Source of the DNA: JAZDCZ01 sp046757925
Lineage (GTDB): Bacteria; Gemmatimonadota; Gemmatimonadetes; Gemmatimonadales; GWC2-71-9
DNA length: 61,129 bases
Direction of reading: 5' to 3'
Assembly (NCBI GenBank): GCA_046757925.1
Contig: JBHHZE010000015.1
Span: forward strand, 1-61,129
In this document: one piece after another, positions 17,588 to 26,051 of the stretch
Numbering within the stretch: the first letter of the stretch is position 1
How the letters are laid out: every line of letters begins with the position of its first letter
Position numbers and translations under genes: made by a program
Notes under the pieces: model-generated
Databases searched by the model: none
What the model was told of the DNA's origin: nothing
What the model saw: the letters and a program-made list of their open reading frames with translations, nothing else

Positions 17588-18886
17588 CAACGGCGTCACC
17601 GGCTGGGGTTCGGCATCTTTAGCAAAAATTACCCTCTGAGTTACGCACAAGTACCGTACTCGTCAAGGGCCGTGATCCGACGCGTTCGACCCCTTCCGCT
17701 GATCCTCCTCCTGGCATGTTCTGGTGGGGGAAATAGCTCGACGGACCCGGGCGATCGGACCCCGTCGATCACCGTGTTGGGCGTGGCGGACGGCGACTCA
17801 CTGGCGAGTCCGGTCACGGTCACGATTTCCGTAGACGTGGGCACCTATTCCGCCGAGTTGAACGGCGTGACCTTCGTTTCAGGTCGCACCCTAACCGATC
17901 CCGGCGACTACTTGCTGACAGTTACCGCTAGGAACGGCCAGGCTGTGGCCACGCTCGAACTGCGGTTTACCATACTCCTCGGTGGCGAAACGCGCCTGAT
18001 TGTGCGAGTGCTCAACCTGGGTGAAAACGAGGCCGGAGGCGGTGGCGACGCCATCCTTCTCACCGACTCGTCCAGCGCCGGGATGCGCCACGTGATCGTC
18101 GATGCCGGACCTGCCGGCGTGGGAGCGTCAGACCCCGGCTTCGTGGCCCGCCGCCTACAGCAGCTGGGTGTGGATACGTTGGAAGCGATGATACTCACAC
18201 ACGCCCACACAGACCACTTCGGCGGGATGTCCGCAATCTTGTCCGAGATTTTCGTGCGCCGCTTCTTCTATAATGGACAGATTCGGAATCTTTCGTCCTA
18301 CAGCACGACCATCACTCTGGCGGGGCAGCGCGCAGGGACCGTCATAATCCCAACAAACGTAAACAGTTTGACCTTGGGGTTCGGAACTTCACCGACGGAG
18401 CTCGCCGTACTGCCACCGTTTGCAACCTTCCTCGGCAACTCTAACGCCGATGGCAGCCAGATCAACGAGGGGTCGCTGGGCACCGCAGTGCAAAAAGGAA
18501 CCTTCCGGATGTTCCTGACGGGCGATTCCGAGGTGGCGGCCAATCTCAGATGGCGAACTCAGTTCTCTCAGCTGACCCAAGCCCTGACTGTCCTCAAGGT
18601 CGGACACCACGGTGCCAACGACGCCACATTCGACAACGGGTTCAACGGGAATTCGGCCTGGCTCACCCACACTGCCCCTCAGATCGCCGTGATCAGCGCG
18701 AACGGGGTCACCCATCCACGCCTGAACGCCACTGCCAAGTTTCTGTCCCTCGCAACAACGCGGACGTATTGCACCAACGTCCACGGAGACATCGAGATCC
18801 GGGTAAGCGAGATTGGTACGTTCCAGGTTACTGTTGAGCGCAATGCCAATGCCAATTGCGTGGCCGGAAGAGATGCATCCACGTAG
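17585..18886 (+). CDS. Secreted ComEC/Rec2-type metallo-beta-lactamase-fold hydrolase (lipoprotein)
   Basis: The protein has an export signal with lipobox (LPLILLLACSGGG), an Ig-like domain, and then a metallo-beta-lactamase fold. The metal motif is ILTHAHTDHFGG (HxHxDH), with later ligands in MFLTGDSE and LKVGHHGA. This arrangement is that of the soluble ComEC MBL domain, which in ComEC is linked to DNA strand degradation during uptake. Here it is free and extracytoplasmic, so it may cut extracellular nucleic acid or another phosphodiester. The signal lies ~40 residues after ATG 17585, so an internal GTG just before it (AVIRRVRPLP) is an alternative start. Confidence 0.8.
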   Translation: MQRRHRLGFGIFSKNYPLSYAQVPYSSRAVIRRVRPLPLILLLACSGGGNSSTDPGDRTPSITVLGVADGDSLASPVTVTISVDVGTYSAELNGVTFVSGRTLTDPGDYLLTVTARNGQAVATLELRFTILLGGETRLIVRVLNLGENEAGGGGDAILLTDSSSAGMRHVIVDAGPAGVGASDPGFVARRLQQLGVDTLEAMILTHAHTDHFGGMSAILSEIFVRRFFYNGQIRNLSSYSTTITLAGQRAGTVIIPTNVNSLTLGFGTSPTELAVLPPFATFLGNSNADGSQINEGSLGTAVQKGTFRMFLTGDSEVAANLRWRTQFSQLTQALTVLKVGHHGANDATFDNGFNGNSAWLTHTAPQIAVISANGVTHPRLNATAKFLSLATTRTYCTNVHGDIEIRVSEIGTFQVTVERNANANCVAGRDAST

Positions 18887-18940
18887 CATATATACACACA
18901 GGATTTCGAGATTGGCTGAACCGCAGGCTGGGAGGGAATC

Positions 18941-20215
18941 ATGAATCCAACCGCGACACTTCAATTTCGTTGGGCCGCCCTGGCCATGCTCCTGGCCAGC
19001 CAGCTCTATGCGCAAGAGACGACTTTGCTGCGTCCGGCCCGGGTGTTCGACGGGGTCTCGACGCACGAGGACTGGGTCGTGTTGGTCGAGGCCAATCGCA
19101 TAAAGGCTGTCGGCCCGGCTAGCGCTATCGGTCTACCGCGCAGGAGTCATGTTGTCGACCTGGCAGGCACCACTCTCATGCCCGGCCTGATCGAGGGTCA
19201 CTCTCACATCCTGCTCTACCCCTACAACCAGAAGTCCTGGACCGATCAGGTGCTGAACGAGCCGCTCGGCTTGCGTACTGCCAGGGCTACGGTGCACGTG
19301 CGCGAGAGCCTCATGGCCGGTGTAACCACGATGCGGGATCTGGGGACAGAAGGAGCGGGTTACGCCGATGTCGGGATCAGGCAGGCGATAGAACAGGGAG
19401 TGATCCCGGGACCACGCCTGTTTGTAGCAACCAAAGCAATCGTGACGACGGGTAGTTACAATCCCAAAGGCGCTCCCGAGCTTTCACTTCCCAAGGGGGC
19501 AGAAGAGGCGGATGGCTACGACGATCTCGTTCGCGTTGTGCGCGACCAGATCGGCCGTGGTGCCGACTGGATCAAGGTCTATGCCGACTACCGCTGGGGC
19601 CCGAACGGCACTGCGCGACCGACCTTCACGCAGAGAGAATTGGAGGCAGCTGTACGCGTTGCGGAGAGTTCCGGACGCCACGTCGCGGCACACTCATCCA
19701 CCGCCGAAGGAATGCGCCGGGCGACGCTCGCCGGAGTCAGAACGATCGAGCACGGTGACGACGGCACACGTGAAGTCTTCGCGCTCATGGCCGAGCACGG
19801 TGTTGCGTTGTGCCCGACGCTCGCGGCAGGCGACGCAATCCTTCAATACGGTGGCTGGCGCAAGGGAATCGACCCAGAACCCGAGCGCATAGCGCACAAG
19901 CGTGAGAGTTTTCGCCTGGCGCTTGAAGCCGGTGTGCAGATCTGTTTTGGTGGCGACGTAGGCGTCTTCCCACATGGCGACAACGTGAGGGAATTGGAAC
20001 TAATGGCCGAGTACGGCATGTCCACTATCGACGTGCTCACGGCCGCCACGTCCGGCAACGCCACGGCTTTCGGAATCGACGATCGTGTGGGCCGAGTGGC
20101 CAAAGGGCTACTGGCTGACATTATTGCAGTGAATGGCGATCCGACGCAAGACATTTCGGCGTTGCGCAACGTCGTGTTTGTGATGCACGGAGGAAAGATC
20201 TACCGCCAGGAGTAG
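18941..20215 (+). CDS. Secreted amidohydrolase (imidazolonepropionase/prolidase-like)
   Basis: After a signal peptide ending QLYAQ, this 424-residue protein has the amidohydrolase TIM-barrel metal sites in order: GHSH (His87, His89), a candidate bridging Lys in DWIKVYADY, VAAHSS, TIEHGDDG and the Asp of CFGGDVG. These enzymes hydrolyse C-N bonds with two metals; the closest group handles Xaa-Pro or cyclic amide substrates, but the substrate here is not known. ggaggg precedes the start. It acts in the periplasm. Confidence 0.88.
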   Translation: MNPTATLQFRWAALAMLLASQLYAQETTLLRPARVFDGVSTHEDWVVLVEANRIKAVGPASAIGLPRRSHVVDLAGTTLMPGLIEGHSHILLYPYNQKSWTDQVLNEPLGLRTARATVHVRESLMAGVTTMRDLGTEGAGYADVGIRQAIEQGVIPGPRLFVATKAIVTTGSYNPKGAPELSLPKGAEEADGYDDLVRVVRDQIGRGADWIKVYADYRWGPNGTARPTFTQRELEAAVRVAESSGRHVAAHSSTAEGMRRATLAGVRTIEHGDDGTREVFALMAEHGVALCPTLAAGDAILQYGGWRKGIDPEPERIAHKRESFRLALEAGVQICFGGDVGVFPHGDNVRELELMAEYGMSTIDVLTAATSGNATAFGIDDRVGRVAKGLLADIIAVNGDPTQDISALRNVVFVMHGGKIYRQE

Positions 20216-20296
20216 AGCCCGCTGGTTCCGCGAGCGGGCCGAAGGCGGTTGATCAGGAGTGGTGTTGCGGGTAGTGCATCGCAAGAACCAGGGTGC

Positions 20297-21778
20297 CTAG
20301 TGCGCACCACCGCCACCCCTGATGGCGCGGCCGGGAAAGACTCCGCTCAAGAGACGCCCCTCACGAACGAGGAGCGTTCCACCGACCATCACGAACTCAA
20401 CACCACGGGAAGGGGCATCCGGATTGTCGTATCCGGCCGCGTCTATTACGGTCTCGGGGTCGAATATCGTCATGTCAGCATCCATGCCGGCCTGGATCCG
20501 TCCCTTGAGCCGCATCTCCGGCGCCGCACCTTGCAGTCGTCGTGCCGGCAGTACGGTCATCTTGGCGAGCGCCTGCATCAAAGTGAGTGCTCCACGTTCC
20601 CTGACATAATGACCCAGCACGCGTGAGAAGGTCCCCGCACCACGCGGGTGTGCCGCTACATAGAGGAACGGAATCCCGTCGCTAGCGACCATCACATCTG
20701 GCTGAGAGACGATCCATTCGTTCGTCTCTTCCTTGCGGCCATGAATCACCACCCAACCACCAAGTCTGCGATATTTCCGAAACGTTGATGAAGTGAGACG
20801 TTCCGTTGTTCCCGCCCACTGAAGCCGGGCATAGGCCGTATCGTCAAGCCCCTCCCACGAGTCGAACAGGGCCGATTCGATCAATGTTGAACTCGCCGTG
20901 TACGGATATGCCTCGGTTGTTACATCCAGACCACGTTCGCGGGCACCTCGAATCATTTCGAGCGCCACTGGCGCCACCTCACCCGCACTGCTGTTCATGT
21001 GCACTATGTGAACGGACGCCCCGGTCGAAGCCGCATCCGCAATCACTTCCTGAAAGGCACCCAACACACCACCTGAATTGGCTCCGCGAAGGTGTACGTA
21101 TGCCGGAACGTCGCGCATGGCGGCCAGTTGAAACATCCGTAGAACCTCGGTGCGCGATGCTCCAGGAGTGTACGTGATTCCGAAGCCGATCCCCAGGGCA
21201 CCTTCATCAAGGCCGTTGCCGACTAGACGGCTCAACTCGCCAATCTGCCCATCCGTCAAGCTGGTATAGATGTGCTTGCCGCTCCAGATGCGCATGCCCT
21301 CTCCACTGGGCGGAAGCACGGCGAAGTGTCCGATGTCGACACCGGTCAGCAGCTTGACCCGAGCGCCCGGATGGCTGACAGTAGCCCCGTAATTGATCAA
21401 TGAGTGTCCTTCGCGCGACGCCAGCCACGCCCCAACGGGATACACGCCGATTTCCATCTCCAGCGCAGTTGTTACGCCATCGAGGGCCTGCAATCGGTTA
21501 CTCACTGAATCCTGACCGTGCGCGTGTAGATCAACAAACCCTGGCGCCACCACTAGCCCGGCTGCATCCACCGTATCATGCCCGACGATATCGGCACTCG
21601 TAATGGATGCAACGCTTCCGCCAGCGATCCCTACATTGCGAACGGCGTCCAACCGTGTTGCGGGATCCATTACTCGACCGCCAAGAATCACGGTATCGAA
21701 AACACGCCCGCCGTTTGTCGATGTGCACGCAACAGCAAGGAATGTAGAGATTGCAACAACAGTGGTAGACTGGATCAT
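20297..21778 (-). CDS. N-acyl-D-amino-acid deacylase-type amidohydrolase, lipoprotein
   Basis: ATG 21778 starts a lipoprotein signal (LAVAC), followed by the beta-sandwich segment TVILGGRVMDPATRLDAV and the metal motif FVDLHAHGQDS. Later come VHIVHMNSS and the C-terminal KGRIQAGMDADMTIFDPETV typical of this family. D-aminoacylases release D-amino acids from N-acyl forms using zinc; being in the periplasm, it may act on peptidoglycan-derived or environmental D-amino acids. The 22-base gap to the upstream phosphatase gene suggests one operon. Confidence 0.85.
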   Translation of the reverse strand: MIQSTTVVAISTFLAVACTSTNGGRVFDTVILGGRVMDPATRLDAVRNVGIAGGSVASITSADIVGHDTVDAAGLVVAPGFVDLHAHGQDSVSNRLQALDGVTTALEMEIGVYPVGAWLASREGHSLINYGATVSHPGARVKLLTGVDIGHFAVLPPSGEGMRIWSGKHIYTSLTDGQIGELSRLVGNGLDEGALGIGFGITYTPGASRTEVLRMFQLAAMRDVPAYVHLRGANSGGVLGAFQEVIADAASTGASVHIVHMNSSAGEVAPVALEMIRGARERGLDVTTEAYPYTASSTLIESALFDSWEGLDDTAYARLQWAGTTERLTSSTFRKYRRLGGWVVIHGRKEETNEWIVSQPDVMVASDGIPFLYVAAHPRGAGTFSRVLGHYVRERGALTLMQALAKMTVLPARRLQGAAPEMRLKGRIQAGMDADMTIFDPETVIDAAGYDNPDAPSRGVEFVMVGGTLLVREGRLLSGVFPGRAIRGGGGAH

Positions 21779-21800
21779 TTTCTCGATTGACCCTCCCGCT

Positions 21801-22793
21801 TCAACGCTCGACATTCAAATGAGACACACACCACTCGACGGAACGTGTCGTCCGGTCGATTGGATGCATGCCTTCTCGGATCCTACAATGGCGACGAACG
21901 TCGGAATTCATTCCCCCCCGTCTGAGCACCCGCCCTACAATAATCGTGATATTGTCGCTACCACCGGCATCGAGCGCATCTTGCAGCAGATCCTCACACA
22001 CTTGCCGAGCCGAGGTCATGTTGATCAGACGATCGCGGATTCGGTCGTCCGACACATGCTTCGTGAGCCCGTCGCTACAGAGAAGGCCGGGGTGCGCCCA
22101 GCCGGCACGCATCCTGGTTACCACCGGCGCCGTCTGCTTCCCACCAATGGCGCTCGAAAGAACGTGCTCCCAGCGGGTCCCATGGGCCGCGGTTCTGGTT
22201 AGCACACCCTGATCGATCAATTCCTGGGCCATGGTTTGGTCCCGCGTGATCTGGATCAACTCTTTATCGCGCAAGATGTAGAACCGACTGTCCCCGAGTT
22301 GGAGCACGTAGGCTTGGGGCCAAAGACCCAACCATAGCGTGAGGGTTGTGGCCATGCCTCGGCGACCGGGGTCCTCATCGGCCTTTCTGAGCACCGTCTC
22401 ATGGCATTGGATCGCTGCCTGCTGCAGTGCGTCCAGAAACTCCTGTTCGTCATTCGTGTCAGCAGCATAGTAGCACCTGAGACTCTGCGACACGTACTGC
22501 GCAATCTCCTCGAGCGCGGTACGGCTGGCATCCTCCCCACCCCAACCCGAACCTACACCATCGGCCACCATGGCCAGGTATGCCAGGCGTTCACCTTTGA
22601 CGGGAAGCTGATCCACGTTTGGCAGGCTAGTGTAATGAACCTGCATTTGTTTCCGCAAGGAGCAAATCAAGAAGTGATCCTGATTGGTCTTGCGTACTTT
22701 TCCAATGTGCGTGAGCCCGAAGACGTCCAGGTCGCTGTCCAGCGGCTGGTTTCCTGTAGAAAGCTCGGCATGGCTGGAGTCATCAGGGGACAT
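21801..22793 (-). CDS. PP2C-family serine/threonine protein phosphatase
   Basis: All PP2C metal motifs are present: NQDHFLI near residue 37, MVADGVGSGWGGEDAS, LQLGDSRFYIL, LLCSDGLTKHVSDD and GGSDNITIIV. PP2C enzymes use two Mn/Mg ions to dephosphorylate Ser/Thr in the cytoplasm. A ~40-residue tail follows the catalytic domain. No intact protein kinase is in the window; only broken kinase genes are. It is the first gene of a pair with the deacylase and divergent from the SpoIIAA-like gene. Confidence 0.92.
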   Translation of the reverse strand: MSPDDSSHAELSTGNQPLDSDLDVFGLTHIGKVRKTNQDHFLICSLRKQMQVHYTSLPNVDQLPVKGERLAYLAMVADGVGSGWGGEDASRTALEEIAQYVSQSLRCYYAADTNDEQEFLDALQQAAIQCHETVLRKADEDPGRRGMATTLTLWLGLWPQAYVLQLGDSRFYILRDKELIQITRDQTMAQELIDQGVLTRTAAHGTRWEHVLSSAIGGKQTAPVVTRMRAGWAHPGLLCSDGLTKHVSDDRIRDRLINMTSARQVCEDLLQDALDAGGSDNITIIVGRVLRRGGMNSDVRRHCRIREGMHPIDRTTRSVEWCVSHLNVER

Positions 22794-22960
22794 GATGGTT
22801 GCCTCCTATTGCAGGCGCTACGTGCTTACGGCGCAGACATGGGATCGACTATTGTCGCAAATTGCATCAGATTCCCCAGGTTCGCGAGGTCCAACCGTGG
22901 GGATGGGATCTCATGCCGGTCCCGTCGCAACTTTTTCGCCACATCAACCGTATTTCGCAT

Positions 22961-23416
22961 ATGACCATCGATTGGGAGTTCGACCGGGAGCGTAGACTGC
23001 TGAACCTCAGCGTACCAGGTCGTTGGCCTGACCTCGAAGAAAATTTTCGCTTTCTCGCCAACGAGTTGCCCAAGGAGACGCAGGATCCCAGCGTTCGCGT
23101 TCTGGTCGATCTGCGCTCGGTAGAGGGAACACCCAGTGAGTCGGAGATACGGGAGTTCACCCATCGCCTAACTGAGCGTCGCGGTTCTGTCCCCACAAGA
23201 AGAGCATACCTGGTGTCAGACGATGCCCACTATGGCATCGCGCGGATGACCGCAACTTACGCCGAACTGGGCGGCCTGGAAGCCCGGGTGTTCCGTCAGG
23301 AAGATGCAGCCCTGGCGTGGTTGCTGGGGAAGACTCCCCAATCGAGATCAGAGAAAAGAAAACAGCCGCGAGGCCAGGTAGATCACGGTTGTGCCCCCCA
23401 ACAATCCCAAACCTAG
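22961..23416 (+). CDS. SpoIIAA/STAS-like domain protein
   Basis: From ATG 22961 the product starts MTIDWEFDRERRLLNL and has the beta-alpha pattern of SpoIIAA-like proteins, with VRVLVDLRSVEGTP as the central strand and YLVSDDAHYGIARMT further on. Members are small cytoplasmic proteins, often without known partners. The last 69 bases overlap the end of the convergent transporter gene, so its C-terminal ~20 residues (rich in Lys, Arg, Gln) may be an extension by loss of an earlier stop. Longer starts at 22799 and 22913 add residues without family character. Confidence 0.7.
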   Translation: MTIDWEFDRERRLLNLSVPGRWPDLEENFRFLANELPKETQDPSVRVLVDLRSVEGTPSESEIREFTHRLTERRGSVPTRRAYLVSDDAHYGIARMTATYAELGGLEARVFRQEDAALAWLLGKTPQSRSEKRKQPRGQVDHGCAPQQSQT

Positions 23417-24622
23417 ATATGTGAGGAGAAGCATCGCGTCCCCCGGTCGGTGTTCCTTGGGCACGGCAATCGATGTCACCGCACGCAGGTTCAAATACCC
23501 CAGTACGGGAGCCGTTGCAAACGTGAAGATCGTGGCGAAGTCAATCATTGGAGTGAGACCGTCGGTGAAGAGGCTCAGCCCAACCATGTTCAGACCACCG
23601 AAGACAAGCATCGCGAGCCAGTAGCTTCGTCCGAGCGAGACATCGACACCCAACTCACTGTTTGCAACTATGTTCCGCACACAACGCTCGATGGCGCGAG
23701 GAAAACCGTCGATTACGACAAGTGTCGTGGAGAAAATCGTCGTAAGCACGGCGACCATCACCAGCGGACGCGTGACACTCCCAAGTGTCCGGGTGTAGAG
23801 TTCAACGAGTTGAGTGCTGAATACCGGTCCCGCCTCGCTGAACTCCTGTCCGGATCCATACATCACAGTCGCACCCAACAACAAGAATGCGAATGCGAGA
23901 ACGGCCGTACCCGCGTACCCGACCTGAAAGTCCAACCGTGCGAGCGCGACGCTCGTCCGTTTCTCGACTGTGCGATCCTTGGCGAGCGTCCACAGCGAAC
24001 TCATTACTGACACCTCGACCGCCGACGGCATGAAGCCTACCAACGCCAGCAAGAATCCCAGACGGATTCCAGTAGACGGTAGAGGCCAAATACCGATAGT
24101 CGACCAATCAGCTTGCGGGGCTGCGACAGCCGCCGCGACCAACGTCGAAACCGCGAGGGCCGCTACCACGAACTTGACCGCATAATCGAAGCCGCGGAAT
24201 CGACCCGCGACCAACATAATCACGCATCCACCATAAACCGCTCCGCCCAACATCCACACGGGCCAGTCGATGCCGAACGCAAACCGCACCAGGAACGACA
24301 TAAAGAGGAGAATGGCGAGTTGATGGATCACGGCCGTGACCAGCGTCATCAGGAAGTACAGCCACAGAGCCCAGGCCCCGATGTCCCGGTATCCCTCCAC
24401 CAAACTCCTACCCGTTGCGGCAGCGTAGCGCGGACCGTACTCGAAGAAGGGATACTTGAGGACCAGGGCAATGAGGATGACGCCTGCGAGACCGAAACCC
24501 GCCATCGCGCCAGCTCGGGTCGACTGGACCAGGTGCGACACGCCGATTGCGGCCGCGGCCCACATAAGACCGGGGCCGAAGGCCTTCCAGAAACCATGGA
24601 CTCTATCTTCCACATCGCCCAT
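23348..24622 (-). CDS. Nramp-related membrane transporter lacking canonical metal motifs
   Basis: This 424-residue protein has about eleven membrane spans. Its first span region, GPGLMWAAAAIGVSHLVQST followed by RAGAMAGFG, matches the divergent Nramp-related clade. Classical Nramp proteins bind Mn/Fe through DPGN in span 1 and MPH in span 6; here the matching places read AIGVS and FMPSAVE, so the metal-binding Asp, Asn and His are missing. It probably carries something other than Mn or Fe. The gene is alone on its strand. Confidence 0.75.
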   Translation of the reverse strand: MGDVEDRVHGFWKAFGPGLMWAAAAIGVSHLVQSTRAGAMAGFGLAGVILIALVLKYPFFEYGPRYAAATGRSLVEGYRDIGAWALWLYFLMTLVTAVIHQLAILLFMSFLVRFAFGIDWPVWMLGGAVYGGCVIMLVAGRFRGFDYAVKFVVAALAVSTLVAAAVAAPQADWSTIGIWPLPSTGIRLGFLLALVGFMPSAVEVSVMSSLWTLAKDRTVEKRTSVALARLDFQVGYAGTAVLAFAFLLLGATVMYGSGQEFSEAGPVFSTQLVELYTRTLGSVTRPLVMVAVLTTIFSTTLVVIDGFPRAIERCVRNIVANSELGVDVSLGRSYWLAMLVFGGLNMVGLSLFTDGLTPMIDFATIFTFATAPVLGYLNLRAVTSIAVPKEHRPGDAMLLLTYLGLGLLGGTTVIYLASRLFSFL

Positions 24623-24764
24623 TCGAATATTCTAGGCCCTCCGTTGGACTCCTGATACCCCGTGCGGAACCCTTGACCGCCCGCTGGCGTATTTCACTAA
24701 AGGGCCGCAGATTGGACTCGGGCCACCAACACCGCCAACTAAGTGATGACACCCGGAGGGAAGC

Positions 24765-25148
24765 ATGTCCCACCGCAGGAAATCAGTCATGGGGATCGCC
24801 GCCGCGACACTTGCCTTCAACGCCTGCGGATTGAGCGGGGGAAGCCAGAACCCGGCGCCCGAGCAGCAAATCACATTGTCCGTCAAGAACCAGAATTTCT
24901 ACGATGCAACCCTCTACGCTGTTTGGGACACATACAACTTTCGAATAGGCCGAGTGGCGAGTAACGAGACCCAGACCTTCACGATGGCCTGGCGCCCGCA
25001 AGATCTCAGAATCTCGATCAATCTGCAGTCGGTGGGTTCGTATCTAACCCTGCCGATGACTGTCGCCCGGGGAGATGAGTTAGAACTCTATATTGAGCCT
25101 TCGCTGGACAAGCATATCCAGCTCCTCAAGGCCGGTCGAGGCCCTTGA
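24765..25148 (+). CDS. Small secreted lipoprotein, function unknown
   Basis: The 127-residue product has a lipoprotein signal (TLAFNACGLSGG, Cys21) and a compact beta-rich domain (ITLSVKNQNFYDATLYAV, LRISINLQSVGSYLTLPM). I do not recognise the family; the sandwich-like pattern suits a small outer-membrane-anchored protein. ggaggg lies just before ATG 24765. It converges on the plug protein with only four bases between stop codons. Confidence 0.75.
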   Translation: MSHRRKSVMGIAAATLAFNACGLSGGSQNPAPEQQITLSVKNQNFYDATLYAVWDTYNFRIGRVASNETQTFTMAWRPQDLRISINLQSVGSYLTLPMTVARGDELELYIEPSLDKHIQLLKAGRGP

Positions 25149-25152
25149 TAGG

Positions 25153-25905
25153 CTAGCGCGCGCGCAGCCAGATTGCCACGACTCCACACTTGGCGTTGCC
25201 CTTGCCGCGGAACAGCTGGGGGATGGTCGACGAACCGGTGTACACTTCGATTCCGCTGATGGCCGCCGGGATCACGACATCTATGTTAGGGGCGGAGGCG
25301 TGGACGCCGTCGATGTAATACTGGACATCGCACAGTTCGAAGCCCGTACTCACACTGGGGACGCCGCGTGTGCTCGAAACAGATCCGTTGTTGAGCACCC
25401 GAAAGCCGGGAATTCGTCTGATCACATCCGAAGTCAGCGACGGATGATAGAGCTCGATGTCCTCGCGCGTGAGGAAGGTTCCTTTCTCAGCGTGCATCCT
25501 GTGGTAGAAGCCTACTTTGGACAGTTTTGAGTCGAAAATCTTACCCTCGACCGTGACAGAGTCCAGCTCGGTCACGAGCGGCGACAACTGGATGGTGCCC
25601 AGGTCCACTTCCACCTCCTGTACCACCACGATCTCTGCCTGGAGCAGGCCGGCAGTGTATCCAGCACTCCGGAGAAACAACGTAAACAGCCCGTCCACCA
25701 CGCCACGCAGCACAAACCGTCCCCGGCCATCTGTTGCCGTCCGAACATCCTGCTCCAAGACGATCACGTCAGCGCCGGGCAGGGGAGCCCCAGTCGCAGA
25801 ATCCACGACAACTCCCACCAAGGTAGCTTGTTGCGCCAGCAGGGGACCTCTTGGACCAATCCCGAGGCCAACAAAACAGGCGCTGAGACAAGCGATCGGA
25901 CGCAT
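25153..25905 (-). CDS. Barrel-less secreted protein: carboxypeptidase-regulatory domain plus TonB plug
   Basis: A signal peptide (ending LLAQ) is followed by a carboxypeptidase-regulatory domain (LVGVVVDSATGAPLPGADV) and a TonB-receptor plug (TREDIELYHPSLTSDVIRRI, then VQYYIDGVHA). The protein stops where the barrel should start, so it is not a channel. Two Cys (FELCD and AKCGVV) are placed as in the protein at 50774 and may form a disulfide. Start ATG 25905 has ggagggg upstream. Its role is unknown; it may bind substrate or occupy a partner barrel. Confidence 0.8.
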   Translation of the reverse strand: MRPIACLSACFVGLGIGPRGPLLAQQATLVGVVVDSATGAPLPGADVIVLEQDVRTATDGRGRFVLRGVVDGLFTLFLRSAGYTAGLLQAEIVVVQEVEVDLGTIQLSPLVTELDSVTVEGKIFDSKLSKVGFYHRMHAEKGTFLTREDIELYHPSLTSDVIRRIPGFRVLNNGSVSSTRGVPSVSTGFELCDVQYYIDGVHASAPNIDVVIPAAISGIEVYTGSSTIPQLFRGKGNAKCGVVAIWLRAR

Positions 25906-26051
25906 TTCACCCCTCCCAAGGGCCGTTACGTAATATATCACACGTGCACAGCCCCTGCACCGCTGTACAGGCCCCCCAGCGACCCGGACATAAGGAACAA
26001 TCCACCCTGCCCCTGTGTTTACTTCGGAACATCCGACTCGAGAGCCAGCAA

